Shown piece by piece: positions 17,530 to 25,000 of a DNA stretch of 25,000 nucleotides. This stretch comes from Owenia fusiformis (lineage: Eukaryota > Annelida > Polychaeta > Sabellida > Oweniidae). Where the stretch lies: NCBI GenBank assembly GCA_903813345.2, contig CAIIXF020000292.1, forward strand, positions 1-25,000, written 5' to 3'. Under the pieces are notes generated by a model. The model saw only the letters and a program-made list of their open reading frames with translations, searched no databases and was not told where the DNA came from. Position numbers and translations under genes: made by a program. Positions within the stretch are counted from its first letter, which is position 1, and each line of letters begins with the position of its first letter.

Positions 17530-18440
17530 TACATCTTCTTAGTTAGGCTTAAAACTTAAACAATAAACCAACCACACCCAGACACAATTAACCAATACGC
17601 ATACACCCTCCCGATAAAACACAAATATGGGAAAATCAAAATATTTGAAATTTGGACCATTAAACCCTACATTCAAGTTAATATCTCAACAACAATATAT
17701 GCCACCAACATAATACACACACCAAAAGAAAGCTTAAGAATTAAACAAGCCAATTGAACCAACAAAAAAACAATTTATCCACCATAGACCCACCCTAGAC
17801 ACCACCAAACTCACACCAGCTTAACAAATCGAAAAAAACGCAAAATGCCGTAAACACCAAAACACGACCAAACACGAACAAGTTAACAACTTTTCTAATA
17901 CACACATTTTTGAACATAAAATATACCTGACCATGAAGCTTAAATAATGAACAAAACAACCAAATTAAATCGCAACATTGAACTGACCATACCCCAATAC
18001 AATCAACCAATACGCATACACCCATTCGATAAATAAAAAACAAATACAAGAAAATCGAAATATTTGAAATACGGACCACTAAACGGTACATTTAAGTTAA
18101 TATCTCAACAACAAGATATACTACCAACATAATACATATACCAACGGAAAGCCGAAACATTAAACAAATCACCTGAACCACCAAAAAGCAATTTACCCAC
18201 CTTAGACCTACCATAGACACCGCCAAACGCACACCAACTCAACAAATTGAAAATACCGCAAAATGCCACAAAATACAACGGAACACGAACAAGCCAACAA
18301 CCCTTTAAATACACACAATATCAACATGTAACATACATGACCATATGGCTTAACCAAAAACCAAACCAAACTTTAACAATAAACTGACGACGCCCTTATG
18401 CTATAAACCAATACGCATAAACACCCCCCCCCCGCCAAAA
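17530..18440 (-). repeat. AC-rich satellite, ~0.4-kb unit, two full copies plus partial
   Basis: ACCAATACGCATACACCC-type landmarks start at 17591, 18006 and 18407, giving periods of about 415 and 401. Within each unit GTTAATATCTCAACAACAA, CCACCAACATAATACA and CATAGAC lie in the same order. Minus ORFs at 17795-18091 and 18105-18314 are matching frames of the two units and not genes. A diverged third location is 6325-6560. Confidence 0.8.
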
Positions 18441-18534
18441 ACGAATACGGGAAACCTATTAAAATACAACTGAATGATAGAACTAAAACAGCATCCATTA
18501 TTCACAATCAAATCACAAACAACATTCTTTCGGC

Positions 18535-19000
18535 CGCTGAGGAAGAACACTCATGGGATACCCCCATGAATTCGAAACATCTTGGGCCCTTATATTGACC
18601 AACATATAAGGGAGAAGATCCGCTATAGCATCAGGATGTCCGGCCTCTCTCTACGTGAATGAAGATAGGGAATAACACACCAATGTCATTACCCTAGGAT
18701 CTATCAAATATACACTACCCGTCACATGAGTACTGACGGTGGTTAGGGGAAGCTTAGCTACCAAACTTTGTCTCCCATCCCCCTCCCCCACCGAGAACGA
18801 GACCTCTTCACCATAAATATAGATTTCATGACATATGCGTATTTACTACAGGTGATGTCTCAGGACATTGTCTAAGTCACCACTCCAAAAAACTAGGCTA
18901 TAATTCACAAATGGGCCGGGTTATAATAACTAACTAAGATTGGTAAAAAGTGCTTTCATTCTACAATAGGCCCATGATCAATGGATACGACTCGGCAGTC
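18535..19000 (-). repeat. Dispersed repeat family A, right inverted copy with the empty site
   Basis: This is the most complete copy of the family. Read on the minus strand it runs from GACTGCCGAGTCGTATCCA through ACGCATATGTCATG (the empty counterpart of the insertion at 8160) and CCACCGTCAGTACTCATGTGAC to GGGCCCAAGATGTTTCGAA. The plus-strand ORF at 18950-19138 overlaps its end and is not supported. Confidence 0.75.
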
Positions 19001-19394
19001 CTAATTTTCATCAATAGAGAGGATAAGATTTCACATTTTGGACAACGAAAAGCTAAACCTGAACGCAGAAGGAGTGAGCGGCTCCCCCTTAATACTATCA
19101 TATTCTTTCATATTCGGGGATTCCCCCATCATGATTAACGATCGGCATCTCATTTCTTCTCAGCCCTGAGATTTTTCAAGTGAAACAGAAAGATGCTATG
19201 AGTATCAGAATGGGATTCCCTTAGCGATCCTATATGGTCATACAAGCCATATATGGATCTATCACTTGATATTTAAAATAGCGGACAACGGTCAGTTTGA
19301 TTCCTATATGGTCATGTAACCCTTATATGGATCAAGCACATGGGTACCACGTGATCGAATACGAAGGCTGAACTTTTGGAGATCCCCCCCTGAC
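19001..19394. other. Gene-free stretch with a 72-bp spaced duplicate
   Basis: CCTATATGGTCATACAAGCC with ATATATGGATC at 19229-19260 recurs as CCTATATGGTCATGTAACCC with TTATATGGATC at 19301-19331, so a degenerate dyad-rich unit is duplicated 72 bases apart. No gene is seen. Confidence 0.5.
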
Positions 19395-19722
19395 CTGGGG
19401 CCGTGAATTCGTACGATCCCGAATCCAATCTGGATAAATTTTATCTTTTGGGATAAATCTTGGATTACTAATCCGAAAAATATTTGGTGAATTCGTACGA
19501 TCCGAGGACTATGAGAATCCCCAAGATTTATCCAATTTGCATTGGAATTCGGATAAAATTTATCCAAAAAGTAATCCACCTCACGAGGTGGATTGAGATT
19601 TATCCTGAGATTAATCCCAGGATCGTACGAATTCCCCGATTTTAGGATTAATTCTTGGATTAATCCCACAATGCATCATTACCATGACGAAATTTATCCG
19701 GATCGGATCGCGGACCGCCCCT
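19395..19722. mobile_element. Palindrome-rich MITE-like element
   Basis: GAATTCGTACGATC occurs at 19405 and 19491 and in reverse at 19621. In between are many dyads of the types GGATAAATTTATCC and GGATTAATCC. The outer edges GGGGCCGT and ACCGCCCC are inverted. The minus ORF 19304-19669 is an artefact of these palindromes. Exact ends and target duplication could not be fixed. Confidence 0.5.
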
Positions 19723-20280
19723 GGACGTAAAGTGCGATGCGCGCACAACAAATTATGTAGACTCTTTAAGTTCGACTTGTTTTATAATCCCGTCGACGTG
19801 TAGATTCAATGTAATTTCAATTGGGTCAGTTGGGTTTCAGTCTTGCGATGAACCTGTTACACGAGGGATTGTGAGTAAGGTTGAGATAACATAACTTTGT
19901 AGTACTTCCCACGGTCTCAATCATTTTATACGGCCATTGAGATGCGAAACTCTAGCTTTTCGAGTTAGCAGTAACCTGAGATTTGAATAAATGACTAAAA
20001 AAGCAAAAGTATGTTTATTTATGTTCTTAATTTGAAAGTAGCATATCTGTTGAATAGTTGAGTATGCATTTAAATGGCTCAAAATAAATCGTTTTTGGGT
20101 AAACTAGCCCCGGGAAAATGGCATATATTTCCTGAGATAAATTTTGACCATAGCCATTTTCAAATATATGCTACCACCCCTAGTTTACATATATTGAGCT
20201 AATCCAATTATGTAATGTTACTAAACAAAACAAATCCGAAGGTCTACCGCAACAAATGATATGATATGTAAGATGAGATT
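19723..20280. other. Gene-free stretch with a weak inverted repeat
   Basis: At about 20090-20190 GTAAACTAG..CC and AAAATGGCATATATTT face CATATATTTGAAAATGG-type complements and TAGTTTAC, an imperfect palindrome. The rest shows nothing recognisable. Confidence 0.4.
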
Positions 20281-20282
20281 GT

Positions 20283-20516
20283 TAAATACGTTATTGCTCT
20301 TGATGTCAGATGTTGAGGACGGTGTTAATGCAATACGTCATGATCTATGAATTAAATTCGTAAACTTAATATCAAAACTGCTAATATACGCCATCTTTTG
20401 AAAATGTTCGAAACTTTACTACGATATGATAGAAGCGCGTGTTTAAAATTGTATTGCCCTTGATGTGATATGTTGAGGTCGGTGTTAATGCAATACGTTC
20501 ATGATATATCAATCAG
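20283..20516. repeat. Two ~68-bp direct repeats, 163 bp apart
   Basis: AAATACGTTATTGCTCTTGATGTCAG with GGTGTTAATGCAATACGTCATGAT (from 20285) returns as AAATTGTATTGCCCTTGATGTGAT with GGTGTTAATGCAATACGTTCATGAT (from 20447). Either a tandem array of two 163-bp units or an ancient local duplication. Confidence 0.65.
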
Positions 20517-20547
20517 AATAAGAGTGGAGAGCTTTTGGTTAATGTCA

Positions 20548-20955
20548 TCGAGCGTCCAGAATGGAGCGTCCTGAATACAAGCGTCGGGTTAAATAGCGTC
20601 CAGAATAGAGCGTCCTGATTGCAGAAAGCGACCGGTTAAATAGCGTCCAGAATAGAGCGTCCTGATTGAAGAAAGCGACCGGTTAAATAGAGAAATATCG
20701 TCCAGAATAGAGCGTCTGGAATAGAGCGTCTGGAATCGATAGCGTCCGGATTAATAGCGAGCGTCCAGAATGGAGCGTCTGGAATCAATAGCGTCCGGTT
20801 TATTAGTGAGCGTCCAGAATGGACCGTCCTGAATAGATAGCGTTCGGTTTCAGAGCGTACAGAATAGATAGCGTCGGGAATAGGTAAATAGCGTCTGGAA
20901 TAGAACATTAGCGTCAGAAATGGAGAGCGTTCGCTTTTAGAGCGTCCGGAATAAA
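20548..20955. repeat. GCGTCCAGAATAGA minisatellite
   Basis: About 400 bp of imperfect units of the form (A)GCGTCC(A/G)GAAT(A/G)GA, alternating with GCGTCCTGAAT and GCGACCGGTTAAATA variants. It ends immediately before the first recognisable recombinase codons. The minus ORF (20636-20908) inside is a repeat artefact. Confidence 0.85.
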
Positions 20956-21036
20956 GAGCATACGAAATCGTACATTTTCGTGCACCTAAATTGCGAAATT
21001 ATGTCTGTAAACTTTTGACACAGAATTTACACCATA

Positions 21037-21819
21037 ACAATAAGACTGTATTTAGCAGGTATTCGACATTATTATCTTAAACAGAATATCGTGAATCCAT
21101 TTCATTCCGTCGATGGCTCTCTAGGCTCAAGAATACAAACAATATTAAAGTCAATTCTCAAATTACAGGACAAAATGAGACCAACTAGACTTCCCATTAC
21201 ACACGATATTTTAATTCGGTTGTGTACAATGCACAACAACTATGGTGGCATGGGATATACAGAGCTCATGCTAAAAGCTTCCTACACGTTTGCATTTTTC
21301 GGTTTCCTTAGATGTGGGGAATTTACATGTCAAAATGTGTTCGACAACAACATACATCTCACTATGGGGGATGTCAGCTTCTATCACGACAAACTATCTA
21401 TTAACTTAAAACGTTCTAAAGCGGATGTAATACATAAAGGTGTTTTGATATGGATTTACGCAAACGATAATAAACACACCTGTCCAGTTGACGCCGCAAA
21501 ACAATATTTAAACATGCGATGTCTCTTTCACGGACGTCGATCGAATGATTCATTCTTCTTGACTTTTGATGGTGAGCCATTGAAGCGAGCCGTGTTTAAT
21601 AACCATCTTAAAAGTGATATTCAACGACTGGGTTTGAATGCGGATAATTTTAGCCCACATTCCTTTCGAATAGGCGCTGCTAGTAGTGCCAAATACGCCC
21701 ACTTAGGAGATAGCATCATCATGTCATTGGGGAGGTGGTCTAGTGACTCATACAGGCGATATATAAGACCAAATCAAGATACCATGAAGCACGCCCAGAA
21801 CGCAATGGCTCATGTTTAA
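21037..21819 (+). CDS. DIRS-type tyrosine recombinase, N-terminally damaged
   Basis: This is the DNA-cutting integrase of a YR-retroelement (DIRS/Ngaro-like), or possibly a Crypton-like or domesticated relative. It joins element DNA to target through a 3'-phosphotyrosine bond. Numbering from the codon at 21091, the catalytic set is complete: R74 (FLRCGE), K110 (LKRSK), H190-x-x-R193 (HSFRIG), W216 in the second His position (LGRWSSDSY) and nucleophile Y224 (RRYIRP). Just upstream TIRLYLAGIRHYYL and RLPITHDIL supply the end of the N-terminal DNA-binding domain. The in-frame opening reaches 21019. Further upstream the homology seems to continue in another frame (to about 20965), so one small indel is likely. 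The codon at 21091 is GTG; the first ATG is at 21175, inside the domain. No natural start is therefore visible. Stop at 21817-21819. Confidence 0.8.
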   Translation, partial: TIRLYLAGIRHYYLKQNIVNPFHSVDGSLGSRIQTILKSILKLQDKMRPTRLPITHDILIRLCTMHNNYGGMGYTELMLKASYTFAFFGFLRCGEFTCQNVFDNNIHLTMGDVSFYHDKLSINLKRSKADVIHKGVLIWIYANDNKHTCPVDAAKQYLNMRCLFHGRRSNDSFFLTFDGEPLKRAVFNNHLKSDIQRLGLNADNFSPHSFRIGAASSAKYAHLGDSIIMSLGRWSSDSYRRYIRPNQDTMKHAQNAMAHV

Positions 21820-22249
21820 TGGGACGATTCGCATGGTGATATCAGGGTTACGATCACAATCGTATAAATTACGCATTTCACTACAGCGTTAGGTGCTCAC
21901 TTCTAACATGTCATAGCAAACAATTTTTAATTTAATAGTCGGCAGGGTACTGCGATTAAGGTTTGAGCGATTGTGACCTGCATATTACTTAATTTATAAA
22001 TATATCACTCAATACAACTAAAGAAACAAACAATAAGAAAAAAAAAATTATTTTCTTGGGGCTCTCATTTTTCCAATTCATTGCAATGTTTCACCATTAT
22101 TTTACTGTTGTAAACTTCAAAATGGAAAAATGATATGGCATTCACACTCATTACTTCGTTCTAACCCCCAAGTAATTTCACACTCTCATTTTTCGGCAGT
22201 ATTTTATGTCTAAATTACCCATCTTCCGTACTTTGCGGGAGATCTCTCC
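21820..22249. other. Region downstream of the recombinase
   Basis: AT-rich, no ORF. CTCTCATTTTTC occurs twice (22063 and 22183). It might be the 3' untranslated or terminal-repeat part of the element, but no inverted partner was found near 4218-4417. Confidence 0.35.
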
Positions 22250-22510
22250 ATGGGGCTATCTACCGCACTATTCGTCTTGGGAGTCAGGTCTTCGCGATCT
22301 ACCAAGCATGGTCGGGAGTCAGATACCCCTTTAGTCATCGTGGGGCTATCTACCGCACTATTCGTCTTGGGAGTCAGGTCTTCGCGATCTACCAAGCATG
22401 GTCGGGAGTCAGATACCTCACCACCCATTTTCTATCATGGGAGCTATCTACTGGGCATATTCGTTTGTCTGATCAGCAGCATGTGTACAGGAGTCAGATA
22501 CCCCTCTTTA
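22250..22510. repeat. 90-bp tandem repeat, two near-identical units and a diverged third
   Basis: At least 77 consecutive bases beginning TGGGGCTATCTACCGCACTA at 22251 repeat exactly at 22341. A third, decayed unit starts near 22438 (GGGAGCTATCTACTGGGCA) and again ends GGAGTCAGATACCCCT. Since 90 is a multiple of three, both strands stay open (22250-22564 plus, 22210-22428 minus). I call neither a gene. Confidence 0.85.
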
Positions 22511-22833
22511 CGTAATACTTCATTACGTAACGTCATTAATTACCGTATTCTTGAACAAGAATGACTTTGAATGCCACTTTATACAATAGCGCGTATGATT
22601 AGCACCATATGCGCCCCAAGCCAAAGTAAATGTTAGGTTATTTTATTCTAGTTTTGTTTTATGTAAATATGTTATCTGTATGACTTTATGAATCATAAAC
22701 ATGTATGTCATTATCTCTATTTGATTGTTATGTTATTTATAAATGTGCTAATATCTGGTTCAGCAATGAAAAGAGATTTACAGTATCTACACTCCTAAGG
22801 ACTACATAAATTGAATGTAACATGTGCACCTAC
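22511..22833. other. Intronic or intergenic DNA, no gene seen
   Basis: AT-rich sequence downstream, in the minus sense, of the TSP1-like exon. No recognisable features. Confidence 0.5.
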
Positions 22834-23043
22834 TTGGAGGCAGACAGCATGGCTTTGATTTATACTCTTTCGAGGATCCAATACAATACCCTGGACCACG
22901 ATACCCAGGTACTGTACAGCGGCATTGCCTAGTTCGATAGCATGTTGAAATACCCGGTTTATAGCATTGAGGCGTTGACGGTAATCTCTTTTCAATACAC
23001 GCTCCATATGGTGTGTAGTCTCCCCAAGATTCCCAGTGACACA
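22834..23043 (-). CDS. TSP1-like domain exon (subtype I), phase 1-1
   Basis: This 210-bp exon encodes 70 residues. After a TTTAAAG acceptor it reads CHWESWGDYTPYGAC, then LPSTPQCYKPGIS, CYRTRQCRCTVPGY and CIGSSKEYKSKPCCLPP, and it ends at a GTAGGT donor. The LPSTPQCY spacer and CIGSSKEY ending pair it with the exon at 469-687 rather than with its nearer neighbour. Its donor surroundings (CTCCAAGTAGGTGCAC) match those of the exon at 3425. It is less conserved at the start: E replaces K and D-Y replaces T-W in the W-rich strand. The overlapping minus ORF 22795-23112 is a different frame and is a shadow. Confidence 0.75.
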
Positions 23044-23256
23044 CTTTAAATAAATGTAAAAAATCATTATTCTTGGCTTTCTAGTGACTAACGGAATACA
23101 ACCAGAAATCATATGTTTTCAAAATGATGGTAATTAAAAAATCAAATGAAGTTCTTTAGAGTTCGGTTAGAATGGTGCTCTGTAATACCAAGCCACGAAT
23201 TCATTAGGGTCGTTTTATTCATTTGATTTTCCAGCTTCTAAAATACTAGGCATATT

Positions 23257-23442
23257 TCAATGCAATACAAAGTATTTTTCTACATGTAGAGGCCCTAGAA
23301 ATTGGACTACATCTGAAACCCTAGACCATTGTGCGTAGAATACAAGGTTGTCTTCAAGACCAAGAGCACATTTCGGGCATGTCCCTGAATAACCATCAAA
23401 TAAAAATGGACGGAGATTGGCATTTCTCACTTTAACATTATT
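23257..23442 (-). CDS. Coding-like fragment with a CxxC motif
   Basis: An open minus-strand stretch with no ATG gives a protein-like translation of about 60 residues, including RNANLRPFLFDG, GTCPKCALGLEDNLVFYAQW and VVQFLGPLHVEKY before a stop. The C-P-x-C followed by a G-L-E-D turn is like zinc-binding segments at the ends of some retroelement or nuclease proteins, but a second metal-binding pair is missing. It lies between two TSP1-like exons on the same strand, where a CCP exon might have been expected. It is either an exon of unknown type or a transposon fragment. Confidence 0.25.
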   Translation of the reverse strand, partial: NNVKVRNANLRPFLFDGYSGTCPKCALGLEDNLVFYAQWSRVSDVVQFLGPLHVEKYFVLH

Positions 23443-23639
23443 TCATGCTTTGAGTAATGCACATTTGTGTCAAAAATGAACCCGATCATGGCATATATGT
23501 AGAAGATAAAGGGAAACACGGTCCACTTTTTCTGGTCACCCTGTATGCGGAGTACGGGATTTGACACAATCATAATATATGTCATTTTGGACATAATAAG
23601 ACAAATATAAAAATAGTAGAGTAGCTTTCTTCTTTTTGA

Positions 23640-24200
23640 AACAAATTACGCTTATCATTTGAAATGGCATTTACTTTTTTGAAAAATTCTTCTTTGGCTG
23701 ATTTCTATAACATTTGAGCCAAATTCGTAAACGATTGTTTTCAACAAATATATTTTCCTTAAAAAAGCGGCCATTTTGAATGAAGTGGACATATTCTTCA
23801 ACAGAGGTCCTACCCCATATGACATTAGTCTAAGCAATTTGGACCAAATACTATAATCTAATCAAAATTACATTTTTATGGAAAATTGCAGCCATTCTGA
23901 ATTTAACAGCCATCTTAAAATTCTTTCTTAAGTGGAGTCATATGTCCCTTAGCATATAAACGTTCAACAAAATCTGTCTAGTATTTGAGTTATCAAAGAT
24001 TAATTTTTCCAAAAATGCAGCCATTTTGAAATGAGCAACCATATTGAAATAGCCCTTTTTAGCAGAGGTCATTTTCCCATTTGTGTTATTTTTTGACCAA
24101 ATCCATAAAGAGTAGCCATTTCGAATTGAACGGCCATTTCGAAAAAATCCTCTAGCAGAGGCCCTTGACCCATAAGGTTTAAGGGTATTCAATTGAACCA
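23640..24200. repeat. Degenerate GCCATTTTGAA repeat field
   Basis: Variants of GC(A/G)GCCATTTTGAAT recur at about 23767, 23889, 24017, 24113 and 24131. Between them are recurring AGCAGAGGTC..GACCCATA and GAACCAAAT phrases, giving a loose period near 95-130 bases. Minus ORFs at 23655-23837 and 23938-24207 fall inside it and are not called. Confidence 0.6.
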
Positions 24201-24312
24201 AATTCACAAACAGTTTTTAAGTAATTGCCCGAACACATGAACGAACGGATTGCTTTTCTGTATTCCTGGGAATTTTGTTTGGTTCAATAACTCTTGTTAC
24301 CCGTGAACTTAC

Positions 24313-24540
24313 TTGGTGGTGGTGGAAGGCAGCATGACTTGTATTCAGTCTCTTCAGATGGCCCACTGCAATACTTTGATTCGCTGTAGCCCCGTCCTTC
24401 ACAATAGCACTGGCGAGTTCTATAGCACTTATATTTCCCTGGCAGATGAAGAGGCGATGGACAGCTGTTGTACGGTTGAGGTTGTCCTAATTTCACACAT
24501 GAACCCTTTATCCATGTTCCCCAAGGCTTCCATTTACAAG
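24313..24540 (-). CDS. TSP1-like domain exon (subtype II), phase 1-1
   Basis: This 228-bp exon encodes 76 residues. It follows a GTTAAAG acceptor and begins CKWKPWGTWIKGSC, then PYNSCPSPLHLPGKYKC, CYRTRQCYCEGRGYSESKYC and SGPSEETEYKSCC, with a short proline tail. It has a strong GTAAGT donor. Only a few residues differ from the exon at 3425-3667, with most changes at the two ends. Cysteine number and spacing are fully kept, so both are likely under selection or recently copied. It is the most 5' intact exon of the minus-strand series in this window. The plus-strand ORF 24313-24546 is its shadow. Confidence 0.8.
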
Positions 24541-24660
24541 CTTTAACAGAATGAAATATATGAGAGAGTGACTCTTTTTAAATAGATTCTATTTTTAAAT
24601 TACAAGTATCATATACACACACATTGTTCAATCATATTGTTGAATCTTTACAAATACAAA
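24541..24660. other. Intron between the TSP1-like exon and its decayed duplicate
   Basis: AT-rich, with no ORF and no recognised motif beyond the splice acceptor side of the exon. Confidence 0.5.
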
Positions 24661-24664
24661 CGTG

Positions 24665-24755
24665 TGGTTTGGGTTGGCCTTGTTTCACACACGTGTCATT
24701 AACCCATGTTCCCTATACTAAGGTTTCGATTTACAAGCATTTACAGAAGTTAATA
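24665..24755 (-). pseudogene. Decayed duplicate of the start of a TSP1-like exon
   Basis: On the minus strand CTTCTGTAAATGCTTGTAAATCGAAACCTTAG aligns with the acceptor and first codons of the exon at 24540 (CATTCTGTTAAAGCTTGTAAATGGAAGCCTTGG). The second and third tryptophan codons are lost, the latter to a stop. A few bases are inserted, after which GGGAACATGGGTTAATG and GTGTGTGAAACAAGG still match. Homology fades near 24665, before the RTRxC core. The intron upstream also resembles that of 3668-3720. Confidence 0.65.
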
Positions 24756-25000
24756 AATCAAACATTTCCGTTTTGACTATTTGATTTTAAGAGAATCACG
24801 TGCGCATATGTTCCACTGGTATAATATTGATACAGTTGATACAAAACCCGTTGAATCTTTGAATACGACCCTTTCCAATGGAATAAATCTAAAAGTTTTA
24901 TCTTTATGATCTTAAATACTAGAATCGATGTTCTCTCAAGACAAATTTTAAAACGGGATGCAATATGTACTTAATTTATGCTAATCTTTATGATTGGCTG
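24756..25000. other. Right window edge, no gene seen
   Basis: AT-rich intronic-looking sequence; its first 60 bases resemble 3668-3725. No ORF. Confidence 0.5.

Noticed and set aside
17795-18314. Two hydrophobic minus-strand ORFs resembling membrane proteins
   Set aside because: They are the same frame of two successive satellite units. Hydrophobicity comes from GT-rich codons on that strand.
19304-19669. Minus-strand ORF of 121 aa
   Set aside because: Covers the palindromic element; its repeated residues reflect GGATAAAT dyads.
21091-21093. Position 21091 as the recombinase start
   Set aside because: The codon is GTG, and the open frame with clear domain homology extends upstream to at least 21037, so this is not a natural start.
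22210-22564. A repeat protein encoded by the 90-bp tandem repeat
   Set aside because: Both strands are open simply because the unit length is a multiple of three. There is no start context, splice site or recognisable domain.
22834-24540. Bacterial or phage origin of the tyrosine recombinase region
   Set aside because: The neighbouring exons with GT-AG borders, the DIRS-type sequence (YLAGIRHY, LPIT) and the base composition all indicate animal nuclear DNA.

Overview
The window looks like nuclear DNA of an invertebrate animal, most likely a lophotrochozoan such as a mollusc. It is AT-rich, has no dense bacterial-type genes, carries short exons with GT-AG borders, and is dominated by nested repeats. 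The taxon is an inference. It rests on the DIRS-type retroelement pieces, the phase 1-1 exons with thrombospondin-1-like and Sushi domains, and a dispersed repeat with a GTCCGTCCGTC tract that I associate from memory with bivalve genomes.

Host gene(s), minus strand. Five intact exons encode extracellular cysteine-rich modules, and all are symmetric phase 1-1. In transcript order they are TSP1-like at 24540-24313, TSP1-like at 23043-22834, TSP1-like at 3667-3425, Sushi/CCP at 2473-2288 and TSP1-like at 687-469. A decayed sixth copy lies near 24665-24755. The TSP1-like exons fall into two subtypes, and their order (II, I, II, CCP, I) suggests a duplicated block. The pairs are about 19 kb apart, so this is either one gene with a huge repeat-filled intron or two neighbouring paralogues. 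No first exon, promoter or poly(A) end could be placed.

Retroelement pieces, plus strand. A DIRS-type gag ORF (4418-5524) is followed in the same frame by a reverse transcriptase region (from 5540). The two are separated by one stop in the context UGA CUAG. The RT has an internal TAA at 6029 and breaks off near 6325 into satellite-like GT-rich DNA. At 21037-21819 lies a tyrosine recombinase domain with a complete catalytic set but a damaged N-terminus. It could be the tail of the same kind of element.

Repeats, 6.3-20 kb. A 599-bp TA-flanked foldback element (8162-8760) sits inside an older dispersed repeat whose empty site is also present in this window. A 4409-bp element (8902-13310) has 67-bp terminal inverted repeats and AATAT on both sides, and holds about 1.9 kb of CTTC-type and 0.5 kb of GAAC-type tetranucleotide DNA. 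The long ORFs inside those arrays are repeat artefacts. A composite block (15065-19000) has inverted outer copies of the same dispersed repeat around GT-rich DNA, an inserted MITE and a satellite with a unit of about 0.4 kb. Further right come a palindromic element (19395-19722), a GCGTCC minisatellite (20548-20955), a 90-bp tandem repeat (22250-22510) and a degenerate repeat field (23640-24200).

No tRNA, rRNA, CRISPR array, bacterial promoter or terminator was recognised.
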